Assembly (NCBI GenBank): GCA_963854735.1
Contig: OY978108.1
Coordinates: 806,001 to 870,000, forward strand
Origin: Marvania coccoides
Taxonomy: Eukaryota > Chlorophyta > Trebouxiophyceae > Chlorellales > Chlorellaceae
DNA length: 64,000 bases
Direction of reading: 5' to 3'
Position 1 is the stretch's first letter. Each line of letters starts with the position of its first letter. The notes beneath the pieces were generated by a model. That model did no database searches. It was given only the letters and a program-made list of their open reading frames with translations, and was not told where the DNA came from. Shown here in pieces: positions 57,763-64,000 of this stretch. The translations under genes were made by a program, and so were the position numbers.

Positions 57763-60729
57763 CTACTTCTGCTGAACCTGCTGCAGCTTGTACTTGGCCT
57801 CCAGCTTTTCCAGCACGGCTGCCAGATTTACCCCCCTCCGCAAAATCACAAACTGGCCGGGCCGGACCAGCTCCACGATGGTAGAGCCCTCCCTGCCGGC
57901 GGCAGCAATCTCCCCGCCGTCAAACACCGCGTCGCAGCGCGGCCACAGCGCCGAAAATTCTTTTACGCTCAGTGCACTGCGCTCTCCGCTCAAATTCGCC
58001 GAAGTCAACGCAAGCGCCCCCCTGTGCTGCCTGCACACCGCGCGAATGAACTTCGCGTCGGGGATTCGCACGCCCAGAGAGCTGGGAGCACTGCCCACCA
58101 GGCCAGGCGCCAGGGGGGCCTCCTCCCGGCGCGGCAGCACCACCGTGACAGCGCCAGGCAGCAAATCTTCCAACAGTCCTGTCGGGAGGTGCCCCACGTG
58201 CGCGTACTTCGCGATATCTTCGTGGTCTGCCACGCAAATAGCCAACGGTTTGTGATCCGGGCGGCCTTTGGTGCCAAAAATTCGGGCCACAGCGGCTTCG
58301 TTGCTAGCGCAGGCGGCCAGGCCGTAGATGGTGTCGGTGGGCACCGCCAGCATGCCTCCTTGGCCTAAAAGCTTAGAGGCAACGCCGACGTTGTACATTT
58401 CGGCAGGAAGAACGCACCCAGGGCCAGTCACTGCATCGCCAATCCCGCCACTGCCGCCGCTGCCCTCATTGCCACCAGGCTCGGTAGCATCCACAGAAAA
58501 AGTGGCGCTATCACCACCCCCCACGATACTGCCTGTACTGCCAAAAGATGACGTGAAGCGGAGGTCTGCCACGACCGCCAAGTGGTCAGAAGGGAACTGT
58601 CGGTTGGGAATAAAGCCTCCCAGGGACGGTACGGGCGGCACTGGAATGACACGATCGACGGCGAGCCTCCCGGGCTCGTACCACACGTAGTCCAACAGAC
58701 CCTGGTAGCCGTTCACGTAGTTCGTCACCCCTCCTTTCAGCTCCCCCGCTGCTGCCAGCGCAAAAGGAGCCTCCAGGTCGACTCCGATCACTATTTCACC
58801 TGGGCTGCCTGGGCGCAGACCCTCCACCTCTGTGTGCATCATTTTGGCCACTTCCCCGCCCTCTGCCGTGCCAGCTGCGGTGGTGGTGACGGGTGCGGTT
58901 AGGGTCCCCTCTTCGTCCTTATCCCACTTGAAGCGCACCCCAAACGCCCAGTCCCAGTGGCTGGCGGGCAGTTTGCCCGCAGAAAGCAGCTCGATGGCCC
59001 CAGGGATGCCGTCATTTAGGTCGCTGTTGAGGTCGCCGCAGAACAGCATCGCCGGCTGCTGGGCGCCATCGCCGCCAGAGTGCGCCGCCGCGAGCGCAGC
59101 GGCCTCGTGCAAGATTGCCCAGACGTGCATTGTGCGGATGTGGGGCGCCGCGTAGTGAAAAAACAGATGCGTGTTGGCAACGCACAGCAGCTGCTTGGAA
59201 GAACTTGAATTTGAATTTGAGCCCACGGGGGCGAGGAGGAGGAGCTGCGCGATGGTGGCCACGCGCTGCAGGGCGGTGCACAGAGCGGGGGAGGAGCGCA
59301 GCATGGGGCCAAACGCAGCGCCGCAGGGCGCAGCAGCCACCGCCGCTTCTGCCGACGATTTCGGAAACAAATCCTTCAAGGCCACGTCCCTGCGGTCCAC
59401 CAGCCTGAATCGGTCGCGCCGCCAGAACGCCGCGGCACCCTCCCGAACGCTGCCCGCTTTATTCGTGAAAACGCCATCGAAGCCTGCTAAAGCCAGCGCA
59501 GGCTCCAAACAAGAAGAGAACATTCGATCGTCAACCTCTTGCAAGCACAACACGTCCGCGTTGTAGCGCAGCAGTTCCCCTAGGATCAACGGCCGGCGGT
59601 AGGCGGGCACCAGGCACTCTGCGGGGCAGCTGGCAAAGAGTTGGTTTTTTGCTGCATCGGTGGAGGCATACTGGTCAGCCAGGATGTTGTAGGTTACCAC
59701 GCGGAAGCCAGGGCTTGGTATAAGTGTGGCGGTGGCAGCGTACCGCTGCGCTTGCGCGTGCGGCAGCGGCGGCGCCGGCGCAACGGCAGCCGGCGTTTCG
59801 GTCTCGGTGGTGTTTCCCACCTCAAGCCCCTCCCCCTCGGTACTGCTGCTGTCAGCACGGGTGGGAGTGCACGCCACGCGCAGAACGCACCCCATGTCAT
59901 CTTGTACTGGAATGTACTGCTGATATACTGCCCCCGAAATTTCTTCCCACGCAGCTGCGGAGTTTTGGGCAAAGCGTCGCTGCCGCCACCACCGCCAGCG
60001 GCAGTCTGCCACCGCGGCGAAGCGCAGCTTCGGCACGGCGACCACGGGGATGCCCACAAAGGGCGTGCCGTGGGTATCTACGCGCTCCACGGTGGGCGGA
60101 TTAACGTGAAGGGTGTACTCAGCGTCGCCTACTCTCAACAGCCGCCCCGGCAACCAGGCTTCTCCGTTAAGGGTCGTTTCGGGGTCCAGCAGCGGGTAGT
60201 CAGCCGTGGGGCCAGCGTACAGCCCCACAAACAGGGCTGCGGGTGCTGCAGAGGGGGCATTTGTGGTCCCCGCTGGTGCTGCGATTTTGCGTTGTTTTTT
60301 TCTGTCCGGCGGGGCTGCAGCCGACTTTTGGATGCGCTGCAACGGCTTGACCAGCGGTTCGGCTTTGGAGCGGTCTAGGTTTCGTTCCCTGCCCCCCACT
60401 GTGAGCGTGATTGTGAGGTTTGGCTCGTCAGGCAGCGAGCGGACAACAGCCTGAGGGTGAAAAGATAGGATTTGCATTGTAGGAGGATCAGAAAACGACA
60501 TAGGACGACCCCCAAAGCATGTTTGGGCTATTTAAAACTATGCTTACATATAAAATCGATCAAATTTTTTTTTTGTAAAATCTCTCACCCGCTGACTTGC
60601 TGCCATCGCAAAGAACAGGGCTGAAGCCCGCGGGCGGGGCTGCTGCCTGAAGGATGTGCGACCTCTGATCAGCGTATTGTAGGTCACCGATGTAAGTAGA
60701 CGAGCAAACAGCTTGGATGTTCGAAACAT
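57763..60729 (-). CDS. Fusion of PDE12-like 2'-phosphodiesterase and YrdC/Sua5 threonylcarbamoyl-AMP synthase
   Basis: Two exons (60729-60589, 60450-57763, phase 0) encode 942 residues. Exon 1 gives a basic leader (MFRTSKLFARLLTS, RTSFRQQPRPRAS) typical of mitochondrial import. Residues 41 to about 690 match PDE12 along its length: the N-terminal block AVVRSLPDEP, then the nuclease with VTYNILADQYAS, E352 in CLQEVDDR, VANTHLFFH, D520 and N522 in CGDLNSD, and FPSDHLAVV with H670. PDE12 trims adenylates from mitochondrial RNAs. Residues about 735-930 form a complete YrdC domain (AVPTDTIYGLA, KGRPDHKPLAI, LLPGAVTVVLPR, GVRIPD, LTSANLSGE), which makes the t6A precursor for tRNAs. Exon 2 spans both domains without a stop. 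All recognised catalytic motifs are intact, so both activities are expected. Confidence 0.92.
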
Positions 60730-61804
60730 GTGAATTTGAAGTTGGTTCGAAAAAGCCTCTTTGCCTTGCTGATTTAGAGATCGAATGGTGTGCGCATCCC
60801 AGATTCTTTTCAAATTGTTTTAATTCGTTTTTTTCAATCACAGTAAAAGGCCCCACAGAGGGCTGGCCCTGGTCCATGCACAAATTTCCCCATGTTGCAG
60901 CGCTTCACAAAGACAATCGTGAGAATCTGCGTTGAACAGGATCGTGTGCTGGCCCTCCCCCTGCGAGTCCATCATCAGCGGCACGTCTCTGCACATCGCA
61001 CTTACTCTACGAGGGGCGGGGGCCCCCTTTTGACTTTTGCCGTAATGGAAATTGGCCCTGGTCTCTACCGGAATTTTACTACGAAGGGTCTTTAATGTGT
61101 CAAGACAACCCCCATTTATTTACATGCGCTGCGTATCGCACTTGCTCGACGGTGCTTGTGCACCGAATCTGTAATAGTGAGACCTTGCTCTATTGAAAGT
61201 GATTTACAAGACGAAATTATATAAATGCCAAATGCTTGATTAGGTATCGAAAGGGGCGGAGATTCAGACTTGAGTGCAAGGGGAAGGCACAAAGCAAAGC
61301 AGAAAGTTACGTTGACTTTGGTTAAGAGTTAAGAGGGAAAAGAAGAAAGACAGAGCGGCATATATGGGACGTTTGAGGAAAGGGCTATTTAATTCAATTG
61401 GCAGTAAGAGAAATAAAGTAGCGCAGCTTGCTACAAAATCCAAGTTCAGCTAACATTTTTGAATTGAAGAATATCGAAAATGGGGAACGTATGCGTATCT
61501 ATAATTTCGAAAGCAATCAAAACAATTTAGAAAGAAATATGAAGGGAAATAATTCTGAATTTGGGAAGCAGTTTTCAATTTTTGAAAAAAGAAAGTTTTT
61601 GTCCTGGAACTTGAAGATTATTGGAAAAAGGGAAACTCATAAGCGTCTATCATTTTGAAAACAATATGAACCAATTTAGACAGAAATATGAAGGAAATTA
61701 TTCGAATACGGGAAGATATTTTCATTGAAAAGAAGTTGTTCGTCTTGAAAAAAGTTGTTCAGAAGCACGAAAGAAGAGGATAATGGCATTAATATGTTAA
61801 TGGA
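60730..61804. other. Intergenic region with an A-rich tandem duplication
   Basis: About 1.1 kb between the PDE12-YrdC 5' end and the C39-like 3' end. The right half is A-rich with a diverged tandem duplication (listed separately). No gene recognised. Confidence 0.45.
61460..61760. repeat. Diverged 150-bp tandem duplication
   Basis: Segments beginning GAAGAATATCGAAAATGGGG (about 61466) and GAAGATTATTGGAAAAAGGG (about 61613), and further pairs such as AAATATGAAGGGAAAT and AAATATGAAGGAAAT, repeat with a period near 150 bases. A-rich, non-coding. Confidence 0.5.
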
Positions 61805-62917
61805 TCAAGGCGCTGTAGTGCGCACCGCGCGGAAGACTGCAGTCTCATTGGACAGAATCCTCACTGAAGCAGAGAAAGTCGGTCCTACCCCTGCAGTGAT
61901 GTTCCACTTGCGAGTGGCAAGGTTTGCTTGCAGATTGAAGTTGGAAACAGGGACAGAAGTGAATTTATTGTACATGAACAGTGTGTAAGGAACTGTTTGA
62001 TCCGGAATTCGGACAATTGCTACCAGGTCGACTGCAATCGGGACTTTGGGGGCAATGTTCCCTGCGAGCATTGTGGGTTCGTAGTCCACGCTCGTAGTGA
62101 GTCTCACAGGCACGGTCACACCGCCAGTGTCTGCGACACCAGTGATAGCAATGCCGTAGTTCGCGATATTGTTGTTCAGGGAGTAGATGGGCGCGGTGGG
62201 AGCGTTTGCAGCCCGGCGGCTGAGGAAGAATGAGCTGGTCTTGCCGCTGAAACAGTAGGGAGGCGAGTTTTGGGGCGCCCACAAGCCATTGTCGCTAAAT
62301 ATGAAAGTCTCGTTGGTTAAACCAGCCGATACCACACCGGTTACTGGCACTATATGATCGTAATCAGGGTCACCAGCGAGTGTGTTGGTAGATCCGTAAA
62401 ACCTATTCTCGTTGGTGAAGACCCCGATGCTAACAGGACGGCCCAACAGCGTCTGGGCCTTCACCCAGGTGAGGAACTCCAAGCTGTTCCTCTGTGCAAT
62501 GGTGTTCCACTCGAGGTACTTCAGACGCATTCCGGTCGCCGCTTTGGCGGCGTTGACGCCAAGCAAAAGCTGAGAAGCCACTCTGTTTTGCGCGACACCG
62601 GGAGCTGCAAGAGACCGGGCCTGAACATAAGGGAGGGAAACTAGGTCATCAGAAATAGCCCTTTTCAAACATTTGTAGAATGTTGTCAATTGGTCAAGAT
62701 GACTGCTTACCTGAAATTGAGAACAATATTGTCCAAAATTGAGGCCCGCGCTTATCATTGAAACTTCCCCGCAATAGCCATAGTTTGCGTTCCATTGCAG
62801 CCGGCTAGGGATGCTTAATGTTGAGCCAGGGCAGAGGACTGCGAATACTGCCGGAATCTCAGCCGCGAGGCAAAGACATCCTAAAATAATTGCGAGCGAT
62901 GTGGCGGCACGTGCCAT
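61805..62917 (-). CDS. Secreted C39-like cysteine-protease-like protein
   Basis: A signal peptide (MARAATSLAIILGCLCLAAEIPAVFA) leads into SRLQWNANYGYCGEVSMISAG, which fits the Gln...Cys active-site start of papain-fold C39-like peptidases with C49 as nucleophile. Later DYDHIVPVTGV supplies a His and FIFSDNGLW an Asp/Asn context. A 90-base segment (62710-62621) has a strong donor (CAG|GTAAGC) and acceptor (CTTATGTTCAG) but also stays open, so the protein is 340 residues if spliced and 370 if retained. Splicing is more likely. The C-terminal 140 residues look beta-rich, with several N-x-S/T sites. It is probably extracellular. Catalytic assignment is by pattern only. Confidence 0.7.
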   Translation of the reverse strand: MARAATSLAIILGCLCLAAEIPAVFAVLCPGSTLSIPSRLQWNANYGYCGEVSMISAGLNFGQYCSQFQVSSHLDQLTTFYKCLKRAISDDLVSLPYVQARSLAAPGVAQNRVASQLLLGVNAAKAATGMRLKYLEWNTIAQRNSLEFLTWVKAQTLLGRPVSIGVFTNENRFYGSTNTLAGDPDYDHIVPVTGVVSAGLTNETFIFSDNGLWAPQNSPPYCFSGKTSSFFLSRRAANAPTAPIYSLNNNIANYGIAITGVADTGGVTVPVRLTTSVDYEPTMLAGNIAPKVPIAVDLVAIVRIPDQTVPYTLFMYNKFTSVPVSNFNLQANLATRKWNITAGVGPTFSASVRILSNETAVFRAVRTTAP

Positions 62918-63069
62918 AATTGCAAAGACGCTTGAGCTGCTGCACCCCGCTGCAATCTATCCAACAACTGGGATATAAAAAATGTGCCGGGCTGAAACCG
63001 ACCGTCAAATTTGGGGTTCATATGCAGATGATCGATCATCTGGAAAGTCTGGCGAGTTCGTATTTTTTT
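62918..63069. other. 5' flank of the C39-like gene
   Basis: About 150 bases with the gene's promoter. GATATAAAAAA at about 62971 could be TATA-like only on the opposite strand. Nothing firm. Confidence 0.25.
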
Positions 63070-63490
63070 TCAATAGGTTTAAGGTTTAAGGTTTTACAGA
63101 GGTTTCACGTCTCCTACCGAGGTTGCCCCTATAGAGATGCGCAAGGCGACGTGCCACAAACCCCACTACAGTAAGGCAGAGCCCCCCCTCCTCCGTCGGA
63201 TCAATCCCAGTTAATAGGCTCTGGCCCCTGCCCCCGAGTCCCCGACGGCGCGACCGACATAAAAACAGGTGCATGACAGGCACAGGTGCATGCAGAAATG
63301 CAAATCATGCACAGAAATGCAAATCATGCAAGACGCTCCGGACGGCGAGATACGCGAACCGTCCGGTCAAGGTACAGCTTGGGCAAGCTGAGACGCCCCA
63401 GCCCCCTCTCGTCCACAGTGGTCACCCAACCCCTGGCATATAGGGTTTTTGATGTACTACCCGGTATGGTCACTTCAAATGTGCTAATAG
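63070..63490 (-). mobile_element. LINE 3' end, copy 3 (5' truncated)
   Basis: On the minus strand this is a third copy of the LINE 3' region, colinear with 4.72-5.11 kb. Shared landmarks are the CAAGGCGACGTGCCAC block, the GGCGCGACCGAC block and CAACCCCTGGC...AGGGTTTTTGATGTA on the plus strand. The 3' tail is a short AAACCTT tandem (about 63077-63095). It contains an extra CA-rich repeat, AGAAATGCAAATCATGC, twice at about 63295-63330. No coding region. Confidence 0.8.
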
Positions 63491-63542
63491 TAATGGTACC
63501 TGGCAAGTTTGCATTTTTTCTTCTTCATTATGATGATCTGCT

Positions 63543-63668
63543 GCGCTTGCGCGTGCGGCCTCGGCGCAACGGCAGCCGGCGATTCGGCCTCGGTGGTGTT
63601 TCCCACCTGAAGCCCCTCCCCCTCGGTACTGCTGCTGTCAGCACGGGCAGGGGTGCACGCCGCTCGCG
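63543..63668 (-). pseudogene. Copied fragment of the PDE12-YrdC gene
   Basis: About 120 bases match 59748-59879 of the PDE12-YrdC coding region with around ten substitutions and a 9-base deletion, in the same orientation. It lies about 50 bases upstream, in element orientation, of the truncated LINE 3' end. It includes a region encoding SSTEGEGL and VGNTTE. It lacks the rest of the gene. Confidence 0.8.
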
Positions 63669-64000
63669 TACCACACATCTTCTTCGGGTGAACCCAATAC
63701 CTTGATTGGACCCAATCCCTTCCCTTTCGTCCCCATCAACCGCCTGTCTACTGTTTCTAACGACTTGAGGAGCGCTGTGCGTCGCTCCTATCGCCTTGTG
63801 GTGAGTGCATCTATGGATAGTTTGCACATTCTTCCACCAACGACTCCCACGTGTTTCGCCACATCTAATAATTTTTGTGGTTCCATGAGCCAAATATCCA
63901 TAGGCACGACGGCCGATGCGAATAGCCGTTATCTGGTCGTCATTTGCGGCTGCAACACCCGTACTGCGGGACCGTATTCCGTGAAGACGCTCCAATGGCC
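63669..64000. other. Window end, unassigned
   Basis: About 330 bases. One plus-strand frame stays open from about 63716 to the end of the window, but has no recognisable motif. Minus-strand frames are interrupted. It could be part of the copied sequence or a gene extending beyond the window. Confidence 0.25.

Noticed and set aside
63528..63995. Minus-strand 155-codon open frame at the window end
   Set aside because: It joins unrelated sequence to an out-of-frame part of the PDE12 fragment and shows no protein-family features.

Overview
The window is nuclear DNA of a photosynthetic eukaryote, most likely a green alga (Viridiplantae). The evidence is spliceosomal introns of about 70-250 bases with T-rich tails between GC-rich exons, chloroplast proteins typical of the green lineage (NTRC, the lumenal APX-like TL29, a chloroplast DnaJ-ferredoxin), plant-type LRR and TBL-like surface proteins, and decayed non-LTR retrotransposons. 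I cannot place it more precisely. About 31 protein genes were found. Most exon structures below were solved by matching splice sites and intron phase by eye.

Layout. 0-4 kb: the 3' part of glutamine:fructose-6-P amidotransferase, an unknown gene and serine acetyltransferase. 4.7-7 kb: a LINE-like remnant and a minisatellite. 7.2-10.7 kb: a divergent pair of surface-protein genes (fasciclin; LRR receptor-like). 11.3-20 kb: KRI1 and an IWR1-like gene head to head, then NTRC and an MFS transporter. 20.8-22.2 kb: DnaJ-ferredoxin. 22.6-29.5 kb: a short FANCD2-derived gene followed by full-length FANCD2. 30-32.6 kb: a DeSI-type isopeptidase and proteasome ATPase RPT5, divergent. 32.7-42.2 kb: three SGNH/PC-esterase-type membrane proteins, a thioredoxin-like protein and a GT77-like glycosyltransferase, in AT-rich spacers. 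42.8-51.3 kb: ERV1, an ankyrin protein, a TPR protein, a P-loop ATPase with an apparent frameshift, and a DNAJC8-like protein. 51.6-57.5 kb: a SANT/MT-A70-like protein, the rRNA dimethylase DIM1, and TL29. 57.8-60.7 kb: a PDE12-YrdC fusion. 61.8-62.9 kb: a secreted C39-like cysteine-protease-like protein. The right end holds another LINE 3' end beside a copied fragment of the PDE12-YrdC gene.

Themes. Ribosome and RNA biogenesis (KRI1, DIM1, IWR1, DNAJC8, PDE12-YrdC), chloroplast redox and Fe-S proteins (NTRC, DnaJ-Fd, TL29), DNA crosslink repair (FANCD2), protein turnover (RPT5, DeSI) and wall-glycan modification (TBL-like, NXPE-like, GT77). Many neighbours are head-to-head with 250-600 base shared promoters. 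The most unusual items are the PDE12-YrdC fusion with a mitochondrial-type leader, FANCD2 without a lysine at the expected monoubiquitination position, its truncated chimeric paralogue, the SANT plus degenerate MT-A70 protein, and the LINE-linked gene fragment at 63.5 kb.
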